Below are positions 18,287 to 30,100 of a stretch of DNA of 64,000 bases, in pieces. The stretch is taken from NCBI GenBank assembly GCA_947179155.2, contig OX359266.1:19988598-20052597 (forward strand), written 5' to 3'. Numbering within the stretch: the first letter of the stretch is position 1; each line of letters starts with the position of its first letter. Position numbers and translations under genes: made by a program. This DNA is from Hedera helix (taxonomy: Eukaryota > Streptophyta > Magnoliopsida > Apiales > Araliaceae). The notes under the pieces are model-generated. The model did no database searches, was not told the origin of the DNA, and saw only the letters and a list, made by a program, of their open reading frames with translations.

Positions 18287-21165
18287 TTAATTACCGTAAT
18301 AATCATACGTATATTATTTATAGCACCTTGTTATACCTTCTTATCGATGAATAACAATTTAATCTATAATAATTATATTTTACCTCTTTAATATCCATAA
18401 CTTACATGGATAATCTCATAATGGTCATTACTGTCAGAATATTTAATTTACAATTTCTTTATAGTATTACATTTTATATTTCTCTAAAAATTTCTTAATA
18501 AAACCTTAACTCGTTTCTTGATATACTTATCAAGATAGTTTCTTACTTTCTGAAAAATTTCCTTTCTTTAATCATTCTCTATTTCACCTTATCGATACTT
18601 TACACATTCATCCTTCTTTTCTTAATTCATATAAATCTTCTTCACATTTCATAATTCATTCCTTAATATCTTTATTATTCAACGCTAGGTTTTAAGTACC
18701 AACATTTGCTTAATTCATCATAATCCTTATTTGAATTTACTCAAAAATCCTGGGTGTCACATTCACCCCTCCTTCATAAAATTTCGTCCTCGAAATTTCT
18801 ATGTACTAATATCTCACTCATTTGTAACATACACAATTCCTTTACATTCATTCCACATATCTTTCTTTCATTCCTTTCTCGTGGTCATTGCACATTGCCA
18901 TTTTCCAACCCATCACATTTCATAACTTCTTTGCTTCACAATTATTACTTTCCTTATCACTCACAATTAAAATACTACCCCATCCTACCATCCAATCTTC
19001 ATAAGAGTAGAAGAATTCAAATTTATTTTTTTTTTTTGGCAAACTTTCATAATATGCTGAATGAACACTTATCCCGGTTTAACAGTACTTCGCTCTCCGA
19101 GTACTTCATACTGCAAACCCTGACAGTGGATCAATCTGTCATTAAAGTGATGGATGTTTCACCATACATTGGCACGCCAGATGATCAATCTGCAATGCCT
19201 GTGTCTTGCTATGCCAGGTGACCATTCGATCAACCTGCAATAGTCTTAATCTTTTTGTTCATCTCAGCCATAGAATTAATTCAAAAGTAATTTGATTGGG
19301 TATAATTTTCAAAGAATAGGAATTCAATATATTTCAAAATTTGTCTAGCTGAATCAATAGCTTAGACTTATATTTCTTCAATGCTTGTCTAGCTAGGTCA
19401 ATTAGCATAGACTTTCTTTAAACACTTTATAATCCGCAGAAATTTTTAAAACATTCATCATGTCAAAACTTTTCAAAATATCAAGCCGAGTCAAATGGCA
19501 TTGACTTATAGTTCTGACATACCTTCATAAATCAAAATCACTTATGACTTCATGTTACCGCATCATCTTGACAGTCCGTTGAGAATTTCATCGTTAATAA
19601 TTCCTACACCATAAACCATACTTTATGGTGTTGAATCATCTTATGACAAAATAGTACCGCACCGTCTTAACAACACGTTGAGCATTCCGTCATTCATCAC
19701 ATCTACACCGGGCTAAAAGGTGCGTGGATGATTCTTTTGAAATACATTTTGATGTAAAAACATTTTTGTCTAGCCGAGACAAGTAGCATAGACACTTTTT
19801 AAATCGCTTAAAAATTTCATTTATATTTTTCAAAGCACACACGTGCCAAATCAACTTGAGGTCAAAATTTTCGAAATCTAGCAAAGCTAGAAGAGTGGGA
19901 ATATCCTAAATTCCCTAACATTTACTTCCTGCTTCTTCATTTAATTACAAAATTTATTGCTAGGACTATTATTACATATCATATTAAAATTTTCTATCTA
20001 CTCCAACATTTCTATACCCCGTATAGTTCATCAAACTTGCCACACATTATGAGTCCAGAAACTTACCACAAGAATATGAGTTTAGAAGCTTGTCCTAGCA
20101 ATATGTAGTCTGAGAACAAATCAAAGACTATCCATATGCTGAGGGGCTTAAAACATACCATACAATTATGAGTCATGGACTTACCATATGCATGAGTTTT
20201 AAGAACTCGTGCCTAAACTTAATATTATCTATCTATCAGAAACTCTTAGCGTGACTCTAACATTTCAATGATTATCACATAGTAACTAAGTAAACACAAT
20301 CCCCCGCCCATACAAAGGATTCTGCAACTCAGTCACCACATGAGTCCTCAATTGAAATTTCGTACCCAATCTTCCTGCCCCCTTATCATAACATTTCTGT
20401 CATTCATGCTTTATCATTATCTAAGTTCTTCTTGTACTATTTCATAGTACTCTTTCTCTTTATAGCATCAAGCTATACCTTTTTGACCCTTAACAGGTCT
20501 CTCTGTTCTTTCACATTCTCACTTGATCCCATCATGATCTTGCTTTACAAGCTAATCTTTATTCGCCTTCCTTATCTCGTGATCGTATCGTAGTACGATC
20601 CTCTTACCGTTCTTGATCATATTATTATTATGATCTCTTTCTATGCGTTTTAGATTTCCTTTTATCTTTATTGCTTAAATCAGGTGTCCCCTGATTAGCT
20701 TTGAGATTTATCTTTGAATCATTTTAGATATTCTTTCAGATTTATTAAACTTATGAATTTTTCTCAATTCCTTATCTTCGTTCAAATATTTTTCTCAATT
20801 CATTACTTTCATTCAGATCTTTCTTAACATCTTTATCTCTTCCTTATAATCTTATCTCTTTCATATTTTCTTTACGTTAGTCAATATCTGAGATCTGCAT
20901 TTCTTAACTTACATCTTTCTATTTCAATTCCCCCATGTTCATCAAACTTATCACGTATTTGGACTCAGGAACTTACCATAATCATATGGTTGAGGAGCTT
21001 GTCCTAGTCAGGCCATAGTCGCCCATTCGCTAAAGGGGCTCCACCATACAATCATGAGTCACGAGCTTACTATACGCTTGAGTTTTCAGAACACGCAACT
21101 AACTGTACTCTTTCTTACCTAGGTTATAGCCTAAGGTATCATTTACCTAAGGTTTATAACCTCTA

Positions 21166-21179
21166 GCTCTGATACCAAC
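21166..21179 (-). promoter_or_regulatory. Primer-binding site of element A (tRNA-iMet type)
   Basis: Minus strand GTTGGTATCAGAG, directly after the LTR end. TGGTATCAGAG is complementary to the 3' end of initiator tRNA-Met. An identical site is at 14757-14770 and in element B at 30088-30100. Confidence 0.85.
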
Positions 21180-24100
21180 TTTAACGACCCCGAAATTCGA
21201 CCCACTTTATCCCTTCAAATCTTATATTTAATAAACATTATTTTCATTACGTCCAAATTTCGGTCCGTTAATAAATCTTTCATCTCCTAAATTGATCCAT
21301 TATTTAATTTCAAAATCACCAATTATCAAAATTCTCATATAAATTTTTCTTTTTCTCGATTCAATCTTTATATTAAAATATTTGGATATTTAAAATCCTT
21401 ACATCTGGATCCTAGTCCCTGGATCGTAACCTTTACTTTTTCTTTCCTTCATGTACCATAAAGTTCAACATTTAATTTTAATGTTGATTATATTTCCACA
21501 ATTATCCTTTATTTAAAAATTCATAATTAACCATAGCGTAATTCTCTATCGTAACATTTATCTCATACATTTACAGTTCATAATTTAATTTTACTCATTC
21601 TGTCTGGATTCGACATATCCGTACATACATAACATCTATAGAACTTAGCACATGTATCCACATTGAATGAAAAATATAACGACAACATTTCCCCACCTTC
21701 TAGGCAATTCATCTCTAATTTAATCCAGTATTCTTGAAATTTATTTCATTGCCTGCAAAAATATTTATTAAGCAAGTAATGAGCACAACGGCTCAGCAAG
21801 TTCAACAGTTCATGCTTCAAGTAGCACATACCTTAACATGCTTGGTGTGTGTCATATATCATGTACTTGTGCTTCAACTATAGCAATATATCTCATATTG
21901 TTGCACAAAGAACACATTGTGGTCATATTAAACACGTATCACATAGCACATAATTTGTATGCATTTAAAACAAGAATTTCATATCATAATAGATCAATGT
22001 TTAACATAAAAGGGACTGAAGAACTTGCCTGGCGTCCAGTTATTTAAATTGACATCTCAAACTCTTAACTCGATCAACCTATGATCATAAAATAATCAAA
22101 TAATAATTATTTATCTCTTTATAATATTAATTTACTTAATTAATATCATATCTGGCCAATTATTAATTAATTTTTTTTTTATGGCCAACTATAATAACCT
22201 CGTTCCTTAAAACATTAGCATAACTTAATATTTAATACCTTCACTACGGACAACCCGGCTCATCGGACAATTTCTAGCATATTTGGTTGTCCGGATTTTC
22301 ATTTAATCATTTTCTAACCTTTAAACTCATTAGATTAATATTTAGAATATTTAAATATTAATCCCCAATATTTAATATTTTTACAAAAATATTAAATTTA
22401 ATGCCCAAACACCATTTCTATATATTTAGTATTTTTCTATAATTTTCTATAATTTTTAAACAATTTTTAAACATTTATTTCAATTAAAACTAATTTCTGG
22501 GGGCAATATGGTAATTTCCGCGCCCTTAGGGACCCATCCGGCATTAACAGAAAAGGTCCGGGGCATTTTTGTAATTTTCGTGGCCTTGGGGATACATCCG
22601 GTATTTTCTGAAAAGTCCGGGGGCAATTCTGTCATTTCCGTGTGTCAAGGGACACGATCGGTATTTCTGGGAAAGCTCAGGGACATATCTGTAATTTTAC
22701 CAGCCAAGGACACGCTCGGTATAATTGGAAAAGCTCAGGGGCACGCTGGTAATTAACCAGCGGTGCCGACGGCCGCGCATTGCGCGCGGCTCCATTTCTG
22801 TAGACGCCAAACGGCGCCGTTTTAATACCGCTACGCGAGCCTCCGCGCCTGGCGCGGCTCACCCTCCCGACGCGTCCCAAAAACGGCGTCGTTTTCTCGC
22901 GGTTTCCTGCAAATCTCCATCCGCGCAATGCGCGGATCTTATTTTATTTTATTTTTTTTCTTCCCAGCTTCTCTTCCGGTAACAGTAATTTCCATGCAAA
23001 ATTTTCATTTTTTGTTCCAATTTTCACCACATAAATCTTCTAAACATCATATAATTCATACATATATATCCAAAAATATTTGGAATAATTATCCTAATTA
23101 TTTACAAATTTTTCACAAAAATATTTTATCAATAATAATACCAAATAAATTCAATAATTAAATTTTTTTATACCTTTTCATAGCTTGATAATCTTCTTTT
23201 GGAAGCTTTCTTTTCCACTTGCTAGCACTAAAATTTCCCATCCTTCTCGGCGGTAGTGGTGGTCTCGGGTGGTGGTGGAAGGTGGCGGTGATGGTGGAAA
23301 ACATAGGAACATGTCTCTTTGCTTTCTTTTTCTTTTTATTCCTTTTCCTCTTTTACATGTATATATATAATACATATGTGTGAATTATTTTTAACATTAG
23401 TGCCAAGTCCACCGCCTCTCTATCTTCCAGAAAATTCCAAAAAGCCACAACACATGCAAGAATTAAATATTTACTACATTACGTAATTATTTCGTGTAAT
23501 AAATATTTTATGTAATATACATAAAATATTTATTTTAATTCACTAAAAATCATAACATGATTTATGAGTAATATTAATACCTTTTTCGGTATTTTTCTTG
23601 ACAAATTTTGTACACGCATAATGACATGCATTTAATTATATAAGGTAATTTATACCTCCAACAATCCTAAAATAATTCATAGGACATATAAAAATTATTT
23701 TTCATAATTTTTCACTTCATTACTTGGACAACATGTTACATTAACATGTTCACGTTTCCGAAATATTATTTTTCATAAAAGTCATAATAATTTCATTATA
23801 CATAAATATAATTTTTATTAAATTAAAACCTTCCTTTTTCTTATTTATTATTCCATTTCTTTAATATTTACAATAATTTCTTTATATATAAATTATATAT
23901 AACTTAATATTATATAATTTATATATTCACATTCTCCTTTCTTAAAAATTTCTTAATTTCCTCCAACCTTATTCCATTTAATCACATTATATAAATTACA
24001 TAATTATTCTTATATAATTTATATAATTATTATTTTCTTCAAACTTTATTTTAATTTCCTTATATAAATTATATAATTGATTATTATATAATTTACATAA

Positions 24101-24660
24101 TTACCTTTCCTTCTCAATTAATTTCTAAACTTCTTCCAAAATTCTTGATAAACTCTCAAATCAATAATTACAATTTTACTAACTTCCTCATTAGCTTTTC
24201 ATAAATTCTTGGATTAATTTAATTATTAATCCCTTAATTTCCATAATTAATGAAATTTATATTTATTACTTAAACATATACACACATATACATAAAAATG
24301 TATATATATATATATATAAATATATACATATTTAATTCATGCCTTTCACATTAACACATAACCTTATTTAAAATCATAATTCCTGCATTTCTATAATAAT
24401 TTAATTGTACAATTTATTGTACAATTACCTAAAATTCTTTTATTTCTCATAAATTATTTTTAAACAATTTATTTACTTTTCAATTATTTTAATTCAACAT
24501 ACTTTATTATAATCTCTGTACAGATTTAATTTACTAATTAAATCTCATCACATATTTTTATTCACATAAAATAACTATTTCTTTACACAACCTTGAAAAT
24601 TGTATCAATTAAATTCTTATTTAATTTTATTAAATAATTCTGAAAATTCGGATCCTCACA
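21180..24660 (-). mobile_element. Element A LTR, right copy (3481 bp)
   Basis: Almost identical to 14771-18250: scattered single-base differences (for example near 21612, 22424, 22788 and 24456) and one indel in a T run near 22170. It is followed at 24661 by TCTATAACCACC, the chromovirus LTR, so this is the true right end of the insertion. Confidence 0.9.
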
Positions 24661-24803
24661 TCTATAACCACCTGTGAGGGTACCACAGGCATGTCTCTTG
24701 GCACCGAGGCATGACACCTTCCGTGGCGGTGTGATCAGTCCACGGCGTCTCCATTTTGTGTTTTGGTGGGCGATGGCCAAATTTGGTGTTTTGTTGTGGG
24801 AGG
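24661..24803 (+). mobile_element. Chromovirus 5' LTR fragment
   Basis: 143 bp matching the 3' LTR at 39418-39560 with few differences (CCACCTGTGAGGGTACCA; GGCGGTGTGATCAGTCCACG). It lies between element A and element B. GGAGG at 24799-24803 is the left target duplication of element B. Confidence 0.92.
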
Positions 24804-27184
24804 TGTAACGTCCCCGAAATTCGACCCACTTTATTACCTTAAATTTCATATTGATTATACATTATTTCCTTAACGTTCGAATTTCGGTTCGTTAATAATC
24901 TTTAATTACCTTACGTAAACCCTTAATTGATCCATTATCTGATTTTAAAATCATCAATTACCCAAATTTTCGGTATAATTTTTTTTTTTCTCAATCACTA
25001 TATTAAAATATATGATCATTTAAAACTTTGTATCTCGATCCTCGTCCCTGGATCGCAACCTTTACTTGTTCTTTCTATTACAGGTGTCATAACGCTCAAC
25101 ATTAACCAATTTAATATTGTTCATATTCATACAATTTTCTTTGTTTCATAATTCATAATTCATAATAATCTCTATCCTGACCATCATCATGAACAATCAC
25201 AATTCATAATTTAACATTATTCGTTCTATCCAGATCCAACATATCTGTACATACAGCATATTAATATAACTTTGACAAATTATCCACCTTGAATCATAAT
25301 ACAAACATTTAATAATCACATTCACAACCTTTTAGGAAAATCCGTCTTTACATCATCTGATGTTTTTGAAATTTATTTCTTCCCTGCAAAAATGTATATT
25401 AAGCAAGTAATGAGCACAACGGCTCAGCAAGTTCAATAGTTTATGCTTCACGTAGCACATAGTTTAACATGCTCTGTGTGTGTCATGCATTACGTGTTGT
25501 GTTTCTACTTGAGCCATATATCTCATATATATATATTCATATAGTTGCACAAAGCACACATTGTGGTCATATTAATCACGTATCACATAGCACATAATTT
25601 GTATGCATTTAGAACAAGAATTACATATTATAACAGTCCAACATTTAACATAAAAGGGACTGAAGAACTTGCATGTATGTCCAATTAATTAATTGATAGC
25701 TCAAACCACTTTCTCGAACAACCTTCAAAGCTTTGAAAATTTCTCATGAAGCTTGTTATTCCTCTTGAAAGCACCAAAAATTTCTCCTTTGATGGTGATG
25801 GTGGTTCGGGTGGCGGTGATGGTGGTGGAAGGAGAAGAAAATGAGAGAGTTTATATTTGCTTGTTAGTTTCTTTGTTTCTTTTTACTTGCTTTCCTTCTC
25901 TTTCTTTATTCTTTATTTCTTTTGCTTTTTATAACCAAAAACATTTAATCAAAATTGGGAATAACCTTAATTCCACCGACTTTGCTCTCTCTCTCTCGAA
26001 CGTTCCAGCCGGATAAAGCATAGAAATTAATTATTTTAATGCATTACGTAACTATTTCGTGTAATAAATATTTTATATAATGTATATAAAATATTTATTT
26101 TAATTCACCAAAAATCATATCATGATTTATAAATAATATTAACACCCTTTTTGGGTATTTTACTTGACAAATTTTGTACACGCATAATACCATGCATGTA
26201 ATTATTTGAGGTAATTTATACCTCCAGAAATCATAAAATAATTCATAGGACATATAAAAATTATTTTTCACAATTTTTCACTTCGTTACTTGAACAACAT
26301 GTTACACTAACATGTTCATATTTTTGAAATATTATCCTTCATAAAAGTCATAATAATTTAATTATGCATAAACATAATTTTTAATGAATTAAAACATTCT
26401 TTTTTCCCCATTTAATTTCATTTCCTTATTATTCACATTACTTTCCTTATATAAATTATATAATTTATTATTATATAATTTATATAATTAAATTATCCCT
26501 TTTTATAATTTCCATTTCACACAAAATATAATTTATAAAATTTCTTCCATCCTTAATTAATTTAATCACCTTATATAAATTATATAATTTTCTTATATAA
26601 TTTATATAATTATTATTTTCTTCATGCCTCACGTTAATTTCCTTATATAAATTATATAATTTATTATTATATAATTTATATAATTACTTTTCTTCTCAAA
26701 TAAATTTCCAAATTTCCTCCATAATTCTTGGTAAATCTAAAATCCATAATCACAATTTCACTAATTTCCTCATTACCTTTTCATTTAAACTTGGATTAAC
26801 TTAATTATTAATCCCTTAATTGCCATAATTAACGAAATTGATAATTATCAATTAAACATTCACATATATATACATATCCAATTTTCCATATTTCACATTA
26901 CCACGTACCTTATTAAACCACAATTTCTGCACTTCCACAATACTTTAATTGTACAATTTATTGTACCTTTACCTATAATTCTTTTATTCCTCATAAATTG
27001 TTTTTAAACAATTTATTTACTTTTCAATTATTTAATTCAACACAAATCATCAACATCTTTGTACATATTTAATTTACCAATTACATCTCATCAAATATCT
27101 TAAATCACATAAAATATCTCAAATAATTTAAACCATCTTGATAATTTTATCAATTAAATAATTCCGAGAATTCGGGTCCTCGCA
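24804..27184 (-). mobile_element. Element B LTR, left (3' LTR in element orientation)
   Basis: Starts TGTAACGTCCCCG and ends GGTCCTCGCA (plus strand). It carries the TGAGC..GCTCA hairpin near 25411, a GGTGGT-rich stretch at 25790-25840, a minus-strand TATA-like TTATAAAAAG near 25928, and AT palindromes at 26448-26687. Small frames such as 25753-26016 and 24927-25151 recur in the right LTR only because the LTRs are duplicates. Confidence 0.9.
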
Positions 27185-30100
27185 TTATTTCCCCCTTAAC
27201 AGAATTCCATCCTCAGAATCATAATTGTCGTAATATTCATACGTATATTATTCATAGTACCTTGTAATAACTGTATCTTGGTGAATAACGATTTAAATCC
27301 ATAATAATCACATTTATCTTTCTAATAGCCATAACTAACATGGATTACCTCATAAAATCATAATTGTCAGAATATTCAATTCTTAAATCACATTCACAAT
27401 TTCTTTGTGACTATAAAGCCTTAGCTCTTTCCTTGATGTATTTATCAAGATATGTTCTCATTTTTCGAAAACTTTCTTTTTCTCTAATCGTACTTATCCT
27501 TACTTAACCAACTTATTTCATACCTTCTATTACACCTCATTTATACTCTGTACATTCATCCTTTTCTTCTTAATTCACATTCATAATCTTCTTTATATTT
27601 CATAATTCATTCTTTAATACCTCCATTATTCAACATTAGATTTTAAATACTAACATTTACTTGATTTATCATAATCCTTATTTGGAATTATTCTAAAATT
27701 CCTAGGGTATCACAATCACCCCTCCTTCATAAAATTTCGTCCTCGAAATTTCTATATACTCATACTTCACAATTTCTTTACATTTATTCCACATATCTTT
27801 CTTCCCTTCATTTCTCGTGATCATTGCCCATTGTAATTTTCTAATCCTTCACATTTCATAATTTCTTTACTTTACAATTATTACTTTCATTATCGTTCAC
27901 ATTAAGAAAAATACTACCCCATCCTACCATCCAATCTTCATAAGAGTAGAGGAGTTCAAAATTTTATTTTGGAAAACTTTCATAATATGCTGAATGAACA
28001 CTTATCCCGGTTTAACAGTACTTCGCTCCCCGAGTACTTCATACTGTAAATCCTGACAGTGGATCAATCTGTCATTAAAGTGATGGATGTTTCACCATAC
28101 ATTGGCACGCCAGATGATCAATCTGCAATGCCTGCTATGCCAGGTGACCATTCGATCAACCTGCAATAGTCTTAATCTTTTTGTTCATCTCAGCCTTAGA
28201 ATTCATTCAAAAGTAATTTGATGGGGTATAATTTTCAAAGAATAAGAATTCAATATATTTCAAAATTTGTCTAGCTGAATCAATAGCTTAGACTTATATT
28301 TATTCAATGCTTGTCTAGCCAGATCAATTAGCATAGATTTTCTTTTAACAATTTATAACTCGCATAAATTTTTAAAACATTCATCATGTCAAAACTTTTC
28401 AAAACGTCTAGCCGAGTCAAATGGCAAAGACTTATAGCTTTGACATACCTTCACAAATCAAAATCTTTTATGACTTCATGTTACCGCGTCATTTTGACAG
28501 TACGTTGAGGATTCCGTCATTAATAATTCCTACACCATAAACCATACTTTATGGTGTTGAATCATCTTATAACGAAATAGTACCGCACCGTCTCAACAAC
28601 ATGTTGAGCATTCCGTCATTCATCACATCTGCACCGGGCTAAAAGGTGCGTGGATGATTCTTTTGAAATACATTTTGATATTAAAAATATTTTTGTCTAG
28701 CCGAAATAAGTAGCATAGACACTTTTTAAATCGCTTAAAAATTTCATTTATATCTTCCAAAGCACACACGTGCCAAATCAACTTGAGGCCAAAATTTTCG
28801 AAATCTAGCAAAGCTAGAAGAATGGGAATATCCTAAATTCCCTAACATTCACCTTCTACTTCTTTACTTAAATATTAAATTTATTGCTAGGACTATTTTC
28901 ATTTATCACATTAAAATTTCTATCTACTCCAGCTTTTCTATACCCCCGTATAGTTCATCAAACTTGCCAGACATTATGAGTCCAGCACTTACCACAAGAA
29001 TATGAGTTTAGAAGCTTGTCCTAGCAGTATGTAGTCTGAGAACAAATCAAAGACTATCCATATGCTGAGGGGCTCAAACATACCATACAATTATGAGTCA
29101 TGGACTTACCATATGCATGAGTTTTAAGAACTCGTGCCTAAACTTAATATTATTTATTTATCAAAACTGCTAGCGCGACTCTAACATTTCAACGATTATC
29201 ACATACTAACTAAGGAAACACAAATCCCCCGCCCATACAAAGGATTGTGCAACTCAGTCACCACATGAGTCCTCAAATGAAATTTCATACCCAAACTTTC
29301 TGCCCCCTTATCATAACATTTCTGTCATTCATGTTTAATCATTCTCTAAATTCTTCTTATACTATTTCATAGTACCATATCTCTTTATAGCATCAAGCTA
29401 TACCTTGTTGACCATTAACAGGTCTCTCTGTTATTTCACATTCTTACTTGATCCCATCATGATCTTGCTTCACAATTTACTTCTTACTCGCTTCCTTTAT
29501 CTCGTGATCGTATCGTAGTACGATCCTCTCACTGTTCCTGATTATGTTATTATGATCTCTTCATATACGTTTTGGATTACCTTGTCATCTTTATTGCTTA
29601 AATCAGGTGTCCCCTGATTATCTTTGAGATTCATCTTTGAATCATTTCAAATATTCTCTTTCAATTATGTTCTCAATTGAACTTATAAATTTTCTCAATT
29701 CATTACCTTTATTTCGATTTTTCTTAACATCTTTTTCTCTTCCTTATAATCTTATCTCTTTCTTATAATTTTATGTCTTCTATATTCCCTTCACTTTAAC
29801 CCATATTAGAGAACTGTATCTCTTAACTTATATCTTTCTATTTTAATTCCCCCATGTTCATCAAACTTATCACGTATTTGGACTCAGGAACTTACCATAA
29901 TCATATGATTGAGGAGCTTGTCCTAGTCAGGCCATAGTCGCCCATTCGCTAAAGGGGCTCCACCATATAATCATGAGTCATGAGTTTACCATACGCTTGA
30001 GTTTTCAGAACACATCAACTAACCGTACTCTTTCTTACTTTAGGTTATAGCCTAAGGTATCATTTTCCTAAGGGTTATAACCTCTAGCTCTGATACCAAC
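27185..30100 (-). mobile_element. Element B internal region (non-coding)
   Basis: Homologous along its length to 18251-21179. PPT at 27185-27196, a partly decayed stem-loop at 27203-27221, the inner PPT/LTR-start-like site and intact stem-loop at 27715-27750, GTCTAGC hairpins at about 28267, 28310 and 28694, and the PBS at 30088-30100. No polyprotein motifs. Confidence 0.85.

Larger units (their letters stand above)
18251..21179 (-). mobile_element. Element A internal region (non-coding)
   Basis: 2929 bp between the two LTRs. I find no gag, protease, RT, RNase H or integrase motif in any frame; open frames are short. It begins (minus strand) with an initiator-Met-type PBS at 21166-21179 and ends with a PPT (18251-18264) next to the LTR. 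A second PPT/LTR-start-like site lies at about 18752-18800, and repeated GTCTA..TAGAC hairpins lie at 19343-19795. The homologous region in element B (27185-30100) has the same plan. It must have been mobilised by proteins from another element. Confidence 0.8.
13863..24660 (-). mobile_element. Element A: tandem non-autonomous LTR retrotransposon, left end deleted
   Basis: Minus-strand order from right to left: LTR (24660-21180), internal region (21179-18251), LTR (18250-14771), and the first 908 bp of a second internal region (14770-13863). The block 13863-18250 repeats as 20272-24660 with only a handful of differences over 4.39 kb. Two unit elements thus share an LTR, and the far end has been deleted into the copia gag. 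Internal regions hold no gag or pol. PBS sites match initiator tRNA-Met. The right end sits in the chromovirus 5' LTR and is followed by TCTAT; the partner duplication is lost. Confidence 0.85.

Noticed and set aside
18754..19221. 155-codon frame in element A internal region
   Set aside because: Broken in the homologous region of element B (27720-28180) and without any gag or pol motif.
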